A stretch of 64,000 bases of DNA from Ideonella paludis. Its GTDB lineage: Bacteria > Pseudomonadota > Gammaproteobacteria > Burkholderiales > Burkholderiaceae_C. A program made the position numbers and the translations under genes. Location of the stretch: positions 682,001-746,000 of the forward strand of contig NZ_JAGQDG010000001.1 in assembly GCF_018069865.1 (NCBI RefSeq), in the 5' to 3' direction. Position 1 is the stretch's first letter, and the number at the start of each line of letters is the position of its first letter. The notes under the pieces were generated by a model. It worked only from the letters and a program-made list of their open reading frames with translations. It ran no database searches and was not told the origin of the DNA. This document shows, in pieces, positions 8,369 through 15,869 of the stretch.

Positions 8369-9319
8369 ATGACCCACACCGTTTTGATCCTGGGCGTTCG
8401 CGGCCGCTTGGGCCAAGCCCTGGCACTGGCCTTTGCCCACAGCGGCTGGCGCGTGCTGGGCCACACCCGTGGGCCGCTGCCCGCCGCCCTGCAAGCTGCA
8501 GGCGTGCAGCCCGTGACCACGCCGCTGGCCCAGCCGGCTGACTTGGCCCGTGCGGCCCAGGGGGCGCAGGTGGTGGTGCATGCCGTCAACCCGCCTTACA
8601 CGCGCTGGGCCACCGAGGCCCTGCCCGGGCTGCAACAAGGCATGGCCGTGGCCGAGCACCTGCACGCGCTGCTGATGTTCCCCGGCAATGTCTATGCCTT
8701 TGGGGCGCAGATGCCCCCGCTGCTGCGGCCCGACACCCCCGTGCAGCCCAGCACCCGCAAAGGCGCCATTCGCGCCCAGATGGAAGGCCTGCTGGCCCGC
8801 CACGCCACGCTGCGCAGTGTGCTGATCTGTGCGGGAGATTTTTACGGCGCCCCCAAAGGCACCTGGCTGGATTTGGTCATCGCCAAGCAGTGGCGGCAGG
8901 GCAAGCTGGTCTACCCCGGCCCCTTGGACCGCCCGCATGCCTGGGCCTATTTGCCGGACCTGGCGCTGGCCTTTGTGGCCGCTGCGCGGCAAGCGCTGGC
9001 CGTGCCCCACGTGGGGCTACAGCGCTGGCACTTTGCGGGCCACACCCTCACCGGCCAAGAATGCCTGGGGGCCTTGCAGCGGGCTGCTGCGGGCTTGGGC
9101 GTCACCCCTGCCCAGGGCTGGAAGGTGGGCGGCATGCCGTGGCCCCTGCTGCGCTGGGGCGGGCTGCTGGTGCCGATGTGGCGCGAGGTGGCCGAGATGG
9201 CCTACCTGTGGGACGTGCCCCACGCGCTGGACGGGCAGGCCATGCACGAAGCCCTGGCCCTGCCCCCGGCCACACCGGTGGATGAAGCCTTGGCGGCGGC
9301 GCTTCAGCAGATTCCCTAA
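8369..9319 (+). CDS. NAD(P)-binding epimerase/dehydratase-like protein
   Basis: A 316-residue Rossmann protein beginning MTHTVLILGVRGRLGQALA (GxxGxxG-type loop). It has VVHAVNPPYTRW and later FPGNVYAFG in the position of the SDR active Tyr. Extended/atypical SDR. The long lead-in upstream of 8369 lacks similarity, so the ATG at 8369 is preferred. The substrate is unknown; a role linked to the divergent LysR regulator is likely. Confidence 0.82.
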   Translation: MTHTVLILGVRGRLGQALALAFAHSGWRVLGHTRGPLPAALQAAGVQPVTTPLAQPADLARAAQGAQVVVHAVNPPYTRWATEALPGLQQGMAVAEHLHALLMFPGNVYAFGAQMPPLLRPDTPVQPSTRKGAIRAQMEGLLARHATLRSVLICAGDFYGAPKGTWLDLVIAKQWRQGKLVYPGPLDRPHAWAYLPDLALAFVAAARQALAVPHVGLQRWHFAGHTLTGQECLGALQRAAAGLGVTPAQGWKVGGMPWPLLRWGGLLVPMWREVAEMAYLWDVPHALDGQAMHEALALPPATPVDEALAAALQQIP

Positions 9320-9362
9320 GGCATTGTTGGGGCCAATTCCTGGCGGCGACAATGGAGCCGCC

Positions 9363-10544
9363 ATGAACACCACCGAAGTCTTCCTGATCGCGATGCTCAT
9401 CATTCTCACCGTGCCCTATGCGGTGTGGCGGCTGGGGCGCACCGAGCACTTTGCGCCCCTGGTGGTGGTGCAAATCTTGACGGGCATAGCGCTGGGGCCG
9501 GGCGTGCTAGGGGCGGTGTTCCCGGAGTACTACCAGTTCGTCTTCGCGCCGCCGGTCATCCAATCGCTCAACGGCATTGCGTGGTGGGCAGTGAGCTTGT
9601 TTGTGTTCATCGCCGGCATTGAGTTGGACCTGCGTGCGGCCTGGAAGGACAGGCGCGAGAGCGGCATCACCGCGGGCCTGGCTCTGGGCGTGCCCGTGCT
9701 GCTGGGCAGTGCGGCCGCCACGCTGATGCTGGGGCAAAGCGTGTGGATGGGCCCCAAAGCGACGGATTGGCAATTTGTGGCGGGCGTGGGCATGTCTTGC
9801 GCCGTCACCGCGCTGCCGATCTTGATCTTGTTCATGGAGAAGCTGGCCATCCTGCGCCAGCCTTTAGGCCAACGTATCTTGCGCTATGCCAGCTTGGACG
9901 ACATCGCCATCTGGGGCGTGCTGGCCGTCATCCTGATGGACTGGCATCGGGTGGGCAAGCAAGCGCTGTTTCTGGCCCTGTTCGCTGCGGCCGCCTGGGG
10001 CCTGCGGCGCGCCATGCTCAAGCTGCCCGCCAAAGACCGCTGGTATGTCGCCTTGATCTGGCTGGTGGTGTGCGCCTTCGGCGCCGACTGGTGCGGCCTG
10101 CATTACATGGTGGGTGCCTTCTTGGCCGGTGTGGTGATGGACGCCGAGTGGTTTGACCAAGATCAGATGGACCTGCTGCGCCACCACGTGCTGCTGGTGA
10201 TGATGCCGGTGTTCTTTCTCTCCACCGGCCTGCGCACGAGTTGGGGGGTGGGCGGCTCGGCCGTGTTCTTGATGGCCGGCGTGCTATTGCTGGCCTCTGT
10301 GGCGGGCAAGCTGGCCGGCGTTCACCTGGCCGGCCGCATCTTGGGCTGGAAGCCCGGCGAGGCTTCCTTGATTGGCTGGCTGCTGCAAACCAAGGCGCTG
10401 ATCATGATCATCTTTGCCAACGTGCTGCTGGACAAACAAATCATCACCGCCGACACCTTCACCGCCCTGCTGCTGATGGCGGTGGGCAGCACCATGCTGA
10501 CCATTCCGGTGGTGACGCCCAAGCTCGCACGCTGGCGCGCCTGA
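9363..10544 (+). CDS. Cation:proton antiporter (CPA2/KefB-like membrane domain)
   Basis: A 393-residue membrane protein with about 12 helices. It contains LTGIALGPGVLG, FIAGIELDLRAAWKD and ASLDDIAIWGVL, the Na+/H+ exchanger signature with the conserved Asp pair. No TrkA_N or USP domain follows, so it is a short form. The start at 9363 follows the epimerase-like gene by 43 bases. Likely exchanges Na+ or K+ for H+ at the inner membrane. Confidence 0.9.
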   Translation: MNTTEVFLIAMLIILTVPYAVWRLGRTEHFAPLVVVQILTGIALGPGVLGAVFPEYYQFVFAPPVIQSLNGIAWWAVSLFVFIAGIELDLRAAWKDRRESGITAGLALGVPVLLGSAAATLMLGQSVWMGPKATDWQFVAGVGMSCAVTALPILILFMEKLAILRQPLGQRILRYASLDDIAIWGVLAVILMDWHRVGKQALFLALFAAAAWGLRRAMLKLPAKDRWYVALIWLVVCAFGADWCGLHYMVGAFLAGVVMDAEWFDQDQMDLLRHHVLLVMMPVFFLSTGLRTSWGVGGSAVFLMAGVLLLASVAGKLAGVHLAGRILGWKPGEASLIGWLLQTKALIMIIFANVLLDKQIITADTFTALLLMAVGSTMLTIPVVTPKLARWRA

Positions 10545-10594
10545 CCGGGCGTCACTGAACTTCAGGCAATGCCCTTACTCCAGCGCTGTTAAAT

Positions 10595-10611
10595 AGGTAT
10601 TTGCAATACTT
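10595..10611. promoter_or_regulatory. Palindrome upstream of hmp, candidate NsrR site
   Basis: The 17-base site AGGTATTTGCAATACTT has arms GTATT/AATAC. It lies 50 bases upstream of the hmp start in an AT-rich stretch, with the perfect palindrome TGTTTAAACA directly after it (10611-10620). NsrR represses hmp in other bacteria by binding AT-rich palindromes, and an nsrR gene is nearby. The assignment is inference. Confidence 0.5.
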
Positions 10612-10660
10612 GTTTAAACAACATCGCCATTTGGAGCGATGCGCTTTGGAGAACACACCC

Positions 10661-11851
10661 TTGCTCGACGACACCACCCGCGCCTTGGTCAAGGCCACCG
10701 TGCCCACCCTGGCTACCCACGGTGAGGCCTTGACCCGCCACTTCTATCAACGCCTGTTCAGCCACCACCCCATGCTCAAGGAGGTCTTCAACCAAGGCCA
10801 CCAGCACACTGGCAGCCAGCAGCAAGCCTTGGCCGCCGCCGTGCTGGCCTATGCCCAACACATCGACGACCCCAGCGCGCTGCACCCCGCTCTGCTGCAC
10901 ATTGCGCACAAGCATGTGTCTTTGGGCATCCGCCCCGAGCACTACCCACTGGTGGGCCAGCAACTGCTGGCCGCCATGAGCGACGTGATGGGCGACGCCG
11001 CCACCCCCGAGCTGCTGGCCGCCTGGGGTGCGGCCTATGCGCAGCTGGCTGAGGTTTTGATCGACCTGGAGCGCACGCTCTATGCCCAAGCAGCCCAACA
11101 AGCCGGCGGTTGGAGTGGCGCACGCAGCATGCGCGTGCGGCGCAAAACGCCGCACGGCGAGGCCATCTGCAGCTTTGAGCTGGTGCCCGCCGACGGCGGC
11201 CCACTGCCCCACTACCGCCCAGGCCAGTATGTGAGCGTCAGCCAATGGGTACCCAGCTGGGGCCTGCAGCAGTGGCGCCAGTACAGCCTGGTCGGCGCCG
11301 CTGGCGGAGACTGCCTGGAGATTGGCGTGAAGCGCGAGCGGCCCCAAGGCGGCTGCCCCATGGGCCAGGTCTCAACCGCGCTGCACGAGCGCGTACAAGA
11401 AGGCGATGTGCTGGCCGTCAGCGCCCCGGCGGGCGACTTTGTGCTGCACGAAGACCGCAGCACCCCGCTGCTGCTGCTGAGCGGCGGCGTGGGCATCACC
11501 CCCATGATGTCCATGCTGGCCCATCTGGCCGCCACCCGCAGCCCGCGCGAGCTGCACTTCTGGCACGCCTGCCAAAGCCCCCGGCATCAAGCCTTTGCGG
11601 CCGAGGTTCAAGCCCATCTGGCCCACCTTCCGAACGCGCACTGGCGCGTGGCCTTTGAAGCCGATGCGCCGGCCGAGCCTTGGGCGCAGGCTGGGCGGCT
11701 GAATGTGGGCGATCTTCCGCCCGGGTTGCTGGCCCGCGCAGACGTTTACCTCTGCGGGCCGCTGGGCTTTATGGCGGCGCAGCGGGAGGCTTTGCTGGCG
11801 GCGGGGTTGCCGAGCGAGCAGTTGCATCAGGAAAGTTTTGGCGTGGGTTGA
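10661..11851 (+). CDS. hmp: Flavohaemoglobin, nitric oxide dioxygenase
   Basis: A 396-residue protein that oxidises NO to nitrate using NAD(P)H. The globin domain (1-140) has the proximal His in HIAHKHVSLGI. The FAD domain has WRQYSLVG and the NAD domain has GGVGITPMMSML and YLCGPLGFM. I choose the TTG at 10661: it has GGAGA eight bases upstream, and MLDDTTRALVKATVP then lines up with the known Hmp N-terminus. Longer in-frame starts would add residues the family lacks. NsrR, its usual repressor, is encoded at 14289. Confidence 0.93.
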   Translation: MLDDTTRALVKATVPTLATHGEALTRHFYQRLFSHHPMLKEVFNQGHQHTGSQQQALAAAVLAYAQHIDDPSALHPALLHIAHKHVSLGIRPEHYPLVGQQLLAAMSDVMGDAATPELLAAWGAAYAQLAEVLIDLERTLYAQAAQQAGGWSGARSMRVRRKTPHGEAICSFELVPADGGPLPHYRPGQYVSVSQWVPSWGLQQWRQYSLVGAAGGDCLEIGVKRERPQGGCPMGQVSTALHERVQEGDVLAVSAPAGDFVLHEDRSTPLLLLSGGVGITPMMSMLAHLAATRSPRELHFWHACQSPRHQAFAAEVQAHLAHLPNAHWRVAFEADAPAEPWAQAGRLNVGDLPPGLLARADVYLCGPLGFMAAQREALLAAGLPSEQLHQESFGVG

Positions 11852-11891
11852 CAGCGCTGATGCGCCTTCTGGCTGGGGCGGTTCACTACTG

Positions 11892-11898
11892 GCTTAAC
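11892..11898 (-). other. Terminal cassette core site (GTTAAGC)
   Basis: On the minus strand the sequence CACTCAAGCGTTAAGC closes the array. ACTCAAGCGTTA matches the L'-R' end typical of aadA-type attC sites. A matching R'' arm is not obvious, so it may be a half site left by insertion. Confidence 0.45.
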
Positions 11899-11923
11899 GC
11901 TTGAGTGAACGGACGCGCTTGGT

Positions 11924-12109
11924 CTACTGGATCAAGTAGACCCGTGTGCCGCTCGGTACAACACCCAGCACTCCAAGCGTACCTAGCCACCAGGGCCAGT
12001 CTGGGGGTAGCAGGCCCAGCACATTGAGGACAGCAAAGACGCCAATATGAGAGAGCCACAACAGACAAGCCACCGACCAAGCTCTGCCGTGGACCTCAAG
12101 CGTTGGCAC
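11924..12109 (-). CDS. Small membrane protein in cassette cluster
   Basis: A 61-residue ORF with a GTG start, two hydrophobic segments (ACLLWLSHIGVFAVLNVLGL and WWLGTLGVLGVV) and a short polar tail. It starts six bases after the stop of the preceding ORF, so the two may share one cassette. No family recognised. Confidence 0.45.
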   Translation of the reverse strand: MPTLEVHGRAWSVACLLWLSHIGVFAVLNVLGLLPPDWPWWLGTLGVLGVVPSGTRVYLIQ

Positions 12110-12115
12110 TGAGGT

Positions 12116-12358
12116 TCAGATGCGGTTCAGACCTGACAAGAGCAGAACAAGCAATGCCGTCGCGCCAAGACCAAGCCCAACACCAAAGATGGCGGAGACC
12201 ACCGCAACGCCACTCAAGGTTGCACAACTCCATGACCCTGCGCCGCAGTTGACATCTGGGCTCAACCCCGCAAAGACGATCAAACCGGCCACAACCGTGA
12301 GTGACGCGCAGCTCAGCAGCGACCGGCGCGATGGGGGAAGCGGTGCAATTTCTCGCAT
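12116..12358 (-). CDS. Small two-helix membrane protein, cassette ORF
   Basis: An 80-residue ORF beginning MREIAPLPPSRRSL, with hydrophobic segments at about 15-35 and 48-75 and a Cys pair between them. Its ATG lies three bases after a perfect core site GTTAAAC, the layout expected for an integron cassette. No family recognised. Confidence 0.5.
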   Translation of the reverse strand: MREIAPLPPSRRSLLSCASLTVVAGLIVFAGLSPDVNCGAGSWSCATLSGVAVVSAIFGVGLGLGATALLVLLLSGLNRI

Positions 12359-12361
12359 GGC

Positions 12362-12368
12362 GTTTAAC
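12362..12368 (-). other. Cassette core site (GTTAAAC)
   Basis: Perfect GTTRRRY match on the minus strand, followed by GCC and the ATG at 12358. The same GTTAAAC-GSC-ATG arrangement occurs at 14005-14011. A clear R'' partner was not found. Confidence 0.45.
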
Positions 12369-12388
12369 GAAGAGCCCGGCCTCAAAGG

Positions 12389-12865
12389 CTAGCCGCCATT
12401 TCTTCGCCAGCTATCAATGTATTGGTCAAGGAGTTCGAGCTGGCGAGTTGGGAACTCATGTTGCACCCAATCCTTCTTGTAACCGGCGGCGCCAAATTTG
12501 TGGAAGACACGCCCTGCCGCAGAGGAGACGGCCTCGCCGAACACGAGAGGATGAACTTCAGTTTGAAACAGCAGCTGCCCCTCTGCGTCTGGTCGATTGC
12601 TCCAGAGTTCTTGGAACTCCAGCACTCGGAGCTTGACTTGATTGCTGCCAGACCATTCGAGCACCCACCTGTACTCACCTGGTTCTTCGTCGAAACCGAC
12701 AGAGATGCTATGCGCCCCAGCGAGGATGGCGGTAGCTGCTAAGACCAAGTTGCCTAGAGCATCTGACAAATACGAAGCGCTGATTTCGCAGGTTGCTTCA
12801 CCCGACGTCACAGTACATTCGGCCCAGCCGGAGCCAACGAGACGATAGTCAATGGTGAGAGGCAT
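12389..12865 (-). CDS. Unknown soluble protein, cassette ORF
   Basis: A 158-residue protein beginning MPLTIDYRLVGSGWAEC. It is a mixed alpha/beta acidic protein with GFDEEPGEYRWVLEW in the centre and a Trp-rich C-terminus (LLDQYIDSWRRNGG). The start codon overlaps a core site GTT-ATGC. Codon use is more AT-rich than in flanking genes. I do not recognise the family; such single-domain proteins are common in integron cassettes. Confidence 0.6.
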   Translation of the reverse strand: MPLTIDYRLVGSGWAECTVTSGEATCEISASYLSDALGNLVLAATAILAGAHSISVGFDEEPGEYRWVLEWSGSNQVKLRVLEFQELWSNRPDAEGQLLFQTEVHPLVFGEAVSSAAGRVFHKFGAAGYKKDWVQHEFPTRQLELLDQYIDSWRRNGG

Positions 12866-12868
12866 AAC
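12862..12868 (-). other. Cassette core site (GTTATGC)
   Basis: GTTATGC on the minus strand with the ATG of the downstream ORF embedded in it. It matches GTTRRRY except for one base. No well-paired R'' arm is visible in the 64 bases upstream. Confidence 0.35.
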
Positions 12869-12932
12869 GGATAACGTTTCAATTCATCAGACCAATAAAA
12901 CGAAGGAGGGGCGGGTCGGCTGCAGTGGCAAA

Positions 12933-13289
12933 CTAAGCCGCAGAGGGCCACTGATGATGAAAGCAGCCAGCGCAGTTTTGTTCATCATCGTAAATCTCCA
13001 ATCGATGGCGAATACCTGCCGCAGCAAGTGCAGAGGACACAACCGCTGCGTCGCGCAAAAACTCCGCAGTTGTTGACGCGTCACCGTCGATAGCTGGCGG
13101 ACAAACATCACCGACAAGGTGGCGGAACACAATGCTGCCCGAGCCGCTCACGCGAATCGAAAAATCGGTAGAGACAACCCGGAAGCCGCTAGCTTGAATA
13201 GCGCTCAACAGCTCAGCCTTGGATGGCCAAGGGTCGTAAGTGCCGGTCAGCGTTGCGTCGGTGTCGGTCTGCGATTCAACGTCTGACAT
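12933..13289 (-). CDS. Unknown soluble protein, cassette ORF
   Basis: A 118-residue protein starting MSDVESQTDTDATLTG. It is acidic and its C-terminus carries a CxxC (EQNCAGCFHHQW). The ATG is embedded in the core site GTTATGT that ends the attC-like element at 13286-13342. No family recognised; lower GC than neighbours. Confidence 0.55.
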   Translation of the reverse strand: MSDVESQTDTDATLTGTYDPWPSKAELLSAIQASGFRVVSTDFSIRVSGSGSIVFRHLVGDVCPPAIDGDASTTAEFLRDAAVVSSALAAAGIRHRLEIYDDEQNCAGCFHHQWPSAA

Positions 13290-13342
13290 AACTGGCTGGC
13301 ACGAAGCGGGCGAAGCCCGCTGTAAGCCCATCCGTGTTTATG
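13286..13342 (-). repeat. attC-like recombination site
   Basis: A 57-base imperfect palindrome. The minus-strand CATAAAC at one end pairs with GTTATG(T) at the other apart from one bulged A; GGCT pairs with AGCC. The centre is a perfect hairpin AGCGGGC-TTC-GCCCGCT (13305-13321). Size and layout fit a 59-base element, although R'' is not canonical. Confidence 0.5.
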
Positions 13343-13356
13343 GATGGTGGGAACAC

Positions 13357-13659
13357 TCATCGCACCAGTGGCGTATTCAGTGTTCTTTTACCTTCCTGCT
13401 CTTTTCTTCTGATCAGTTCCATGTTGTTCATCCCTGCGAACATGGAATCTCCGTTTTCGAAGGCCTGACGGCTTTCTCGCTCATCGTCGAATTGTGGGTC
13501 TATTTCATAGAGGTAGTCGCGCAACCCTTCGAATGCCCCAAGAACGCGATCTAGTTTTTCGTGTACGTGCTTCAGGCGTTCGTTCAGATACCAGCCATGA
13601 GCAAACCAGAGGACAATCGCGGCAATGATGATCGCTTTTTCTATGCTGGTCTCAAACAT
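13357..13659 (-). CDS. Single-pass membrane protein with coiled-coil region, cassette ORF
   Basis: A 100-residue protein. Residues 7-23 (KAIIIAAIVLWFAHGWY) form one transmembrane helix, followed by a charged helical segment (RLKHVHEKLDRVLGAFEGL) likely to form a coiled coil. The start at 13659 has CGGAGGAA seven bases upstream; the longer open frame would run through attC. The core site GTTGGGT lies 18 bases upstream. Function unknown. Confidence 0.6.
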   Translation of the reverse strand: MFETSIEKAIIIAAIVLWFAHGWYLNERLKHVHEKLDRVLGAFEGLRDYLYEIDPQFDDERESRQAFENGDSMFAGMNNMELIRRKEQEGKRTLNTPLVR

Positions 13660-13677
13660 CAATTTCCTCCGTGAATG

Positions 13678-13735
13678 ACCCAACTTCGCCACTCAGCGAG
13701 AGCCGAAGGCAATCCGATGCAGCGGCCTGTTAAAC
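13678..13735 (-). repeat. attC site (58 bases)
   Basis: On the minus strand it begins GTTTAAC (perfect RYYYAAC) and ends GTTGGGT (perfect GTTRRRY). All seven positions of these outer boxes can pair, allowing G-T wobbles. Inside, GCCGCT pairs with AGTGGC, and the tip carries GCC-TTC-GGC. This is the folded structure expected of an integron attC, at the canonical length. Confidence 0.65.
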
Positions 13736-13764
13736 GGTCAGTAGCACAGCTGCAACTGGGCTTG

Positions 13765-14001
13765 CTATTTGAATCCACGCTCATGAGCCATCCTCATCCA
13801 CGTATCGTCAACTGAACCGTTGAATCCGACAACAGCGTCAACCCCGCAATGCGGGCAAATTCCAGTTTGGTCTTGTGAATCGCCATCACACCATTCGATA
13901 ACTGTCTGTGGAGAAAACTCAGACAAGCAGTAATAGCAAGCCGCTACTTCGCTCGCGAGTAGCTGCTCTCGGTGCATTGACGAATCGCAAGTTCTTTTCA
14001 T
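13765..14001 (-). CDS. Small zinc-ribbon-type protein, cassette ORF
   Basis: A 78-residue protein with two CxxC pairs (C22/C25 and C49/C52 in ICPHCGVD) that would hold one zinc, and a conserved-looking VIEWCDGD between them. It resembles a widespread family of small cytoplasmic zinc-ribbon proteins of unknown role. ATG at 14001 lies three bases after a perfect core site GTTAAAC; the in-frame extension upstream crosses that site and is not used. Confidence 0.6.
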   Translation of the reverse strand: MKRTCDSSMHREQLLASEVAACYYCLSEFSPQTVIEWCDGDSQDQTGICPHCGVDAVVGFNGSVDDTWMRMAHERGFK

Positions 14002-14004
14002 GCC

Positions 14005-14011
14005 GTTTAAC
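14005..14011 (-). other. Cassette core site (GTTAAAC)
   Basis: Perfect GTTRRRY on the minus strand, followed by GGC-ATG of the zinc-ribbon ORF. It marks the rightmost recognisable cassette boundary. Confidence 0.5.
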
Positions 14012-14288
14012 CGTGTTTTGGGGAGACAGGACTGCCGCATAACAACAATGCCTGTCCATGCAATTCCGGGCGCACCTTGTTCAACAAAGCACACGCCAGC
14101 AATGACTTGCATTTTGATTCCGGATTTTTCAAGCAGCGTATCCGGCCGCCAAATGCGGCACCCTCCCTAGGCCTGATTCTGGCTGCTCCAACAGGCCGTT
14201 GGCAAGGTGCGCTCACCCACGGCCAAATAGCCGAGCTCAGCCGTGGCGTGCCGTATGCTCAAACCCTTCGCTCCCCCAGAGCCCCACC

Positions 14289-14735
14289 ATGCAACTCACT
14301 CGCTTTACCGACTTTGGCCTTCGTGTGCTGATGTACCTCTGTGCGCCAGCGCGCGAGCAGGCCGTCACGGTGGCGGAGATTGCGGAGCGGTTTGAGGTCT
14401 CGCGTCACCACCTCAACAAGGTGGTGCAGTTTTTGGCCCAGCAGGGCTGGGTGGTGACCAGCCGGGGCAAGGGCGGCGGCTTGGCGCTGGCGCAGCCGCC
14501 CAGCCACTATCGGCTGGGCCAGCTCATCCGCACCTTGGAAGGCGATGTGCCGCTGATCGACTGTGCCGAGCCGCCTTGCGCGCTGCACCGCCGCTGCGGG
14601 CTCAAGCCGCTGTTGGATGAGGCGCTGGACGCGTTTTACACCGCGCTGGATGCGCACACCCTGGCGGACACGCACACGCCCAAGACGCAGCAGGTGATCG
14701 TCAAGCTGCAGCGCCAAGCCGTCAGCCGCCCGTAG
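14289..14735 (+). CDS. nsrR: Rrf2-family nitric-oxide-sensing repressor NsrR
   Basis: A 148-residue protein beginning MQLTRFTDFGLRVLMYL, matching NsrR from the first residue. HTH in VAEIAERFEVSRHHLNKVVQFL. The iron-sulphur Cys are in LIDCAEPPCALHRRCGLK (three Cys in the NsrR spacing). NsrR loses repression when its cluster reacts with NO. hmp lies 2.4 kb upstream. The 3' end overlaps the convergent AraC gene by 14 bases. Confidence 0.92.
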   Translation: MQLTRFTDFGLRVLMYLCAPAREQAVTVAEIAERFEVSRHHLNKVVQFLAQQGWVVTSRGKGGGLALAQPPSHYRLGQLIRTLEGDVPLIDCAEPPCALHRRCGLKPLLDEALDAFYTALDAHTLADTHTPKTQQVIVKLQRQAVSRP

Positions 14736-15756
14736 GCGGGTTGGCCCGCAACCCGCTGGGCGTCTGCCCCCACCACCGCCGCACCGTGCGGCTGAAGTTG
14801 GAGGTGTCGGCATAGCCCAGGCGGGCGGCGATCTCGTCCACTGTCCATTGCGTGTGTTGCAGCATCCACAAGGCTTGGGCTTGGCGGGCTTGGTCGAGTA
14901 AGGTTTGGAACGAGGTGGCTTCGGCGGCGAGCCGCCGCATCAGGGTGCGGGGGGAGATGCCCAGCAGACCGGCCATGTCCACCAGGCTGGGGTAGCGGCC
15001 ATGCTCGACCCGGGCCAGGTGGGCGGCCACTTGTTGGCTCATGCTGGGCGGGGTGTGTTGGGCCAGGGCTTGTTCGCAGGCTTGGGTGGCGGCGGCGTGT
15101 GCGGCGGCGTCGGCGCCCAGCACGGGCAGCGCCAGCGTGGTGCTGGGGGCCTCCACCGCCAAGGCGGGCTGCTCAAAGCGCCACCGCACCGGCGCAAAGC
15201 GCTCGTACTGCGCCGCCCAGGGCGGGCGTGGGCCGGGCAGGTCTACCACCAAGCCCACCGGCAGGTGGCCAACGGCGGCCTCCACGATGCGCAGCATGGC
15301 GGCGGCCATGGTGTCTGCCATCACGCCGCGCGCCGCGCCCCAGGGCAGCAGCTCGGTGGCTTGCAAGCGCAGGCCCTGTGGGCCGGCTTGGGCCTGCCAC
15401 ATGAGGGTGTCGTTGCGCAGGGCGGCATAGCGGCCCAGCACCATGAGCGCATGGCCCAAGGTGGGGGCGGTGACCGCCGCATAGCCCATGGGGCCGTGGG
15501 CCGAGATGGGGGCTTGGCCGCCCAAGTCCAGCCCCAGCCAGGGCCGGCCCGTGGCGGCCACGGCCGCTTCCACCAGGCGCGACACCGTGGCCAGTGTCAA
15601 ACCCGCCTCGCGCTGCAGCAAGCTGGGCCAGTCTAGGCCGGCGGCGGCCAGCACTTGGTCGCCGTCCACGTCGGCATGCTGCAGCAGCATGCGCAGCAGC
15701 CGGGCATAGATGGCGGGCACGGGGGCGGTGGTGGGTTCGGGGGCGGGCGTGTGCAT
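14722..15756 (-). CDS. AraC family regulator, probable regulator of alkB
   Basis: A 344-residue protein. The N-terminal half is the arabinose-binding-like domain found in OruR/ArgR-type regulators (AYARLLRML, GYAAVTAPTLGHAL). The C-terminal half holds two HTH motifs (VDMAGLLGISPRTLMRRLAAE and VDEIAARLGYADTSNFSRTVRRWWGQTPS). It is divergent from alkB, so control of alkane hydroxylation is likely. In the gap, GTCA-CTTTA-TGAC (15774-15786) and two TGTCATCC repeats (15841, 15856) are candidate binding sites. Confidence 0.88.
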   Translation of the reverse strand: MHTPAPEPTTAPVPAIYARLLRMLLQHADVDGDQVLAAAGLDWPSLLQREAGLTLATVSRLVEAAVAATGRPWLGLDLGGQAPISAHGPMGYAAVTAPTLGHALMVLGRYAALRNDTLMWQAQAGPQGLRLQATELLPWGAARGVMADTMAAAMLRIVEAAVGHLPVGLVVDLPGPRPPWAAQYERFAPVRWRFEQPALAVEAPSTTLALPVLGADAAAHAAATQACEQALAQHTPPSMSQQVAAHLARVEHGRYPSLVDMAGLLGISPRTLMRRLAAEATSFQTLLDQARQAQALWMLQHTQWTVDEIAARLGYADTSNFSRTVRRWWGQTPSGLRANPPTGG

Positions 15757-15869
15757 GAGGGCGCTTTAGTCTTGTCACTTTATGACGATGCGGTGGCAGG
15801 TGCATCGGTGGTTGCCCCTCGCCGCCGCGGCCACACTGCGTGTCATCCTCAACGCTGTCATCCACCCAC

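Larger units (their letters stand above)
11892..14011 (-). mobile_element. Integron-type gene-cassette cluster without an integrase (CALIN-like)
   Basis: Six small minus-strand ORFs of mostly unknown family, visibly lower in GC than both flanks. Recombination core sites of the form GTTRRRY sit before most ORF starts: GTTAAAC then GGC-ATG (14011-14005), GTTGGGT (13684-13678), GTTATGT (13292-13286), GTTATGC (12868-12862), GTTAAAC then GCC-ATG (12368-12362). A final GTTAAGC closes the left end (11898-11892). Two intervals form complete attC-like hairpins. No tyrosine recombinase is encoded in the window. The block separates hmp from nsrR. The gap 14012-14288 holds further cassette-like sequence without a convincing gene, then the nsrR promoter region. 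Confidence 0.6.

Noticed and set aside
8829-9362. N-terminal extension of the antiporter frame
   Set aside because: The extension overlaps the epimerase-like gene out of frame and is Trp/Arg/Pro-rich; the ATG at 9363 starts the first membrane helix.
14012-14288. Possible truncated integrase or further cassette upstream of nsrR
   Set aside because: A short minus-strand open frame and a GTTATGC-like motif exist, but no recombinase motif or convincing attC could be built.
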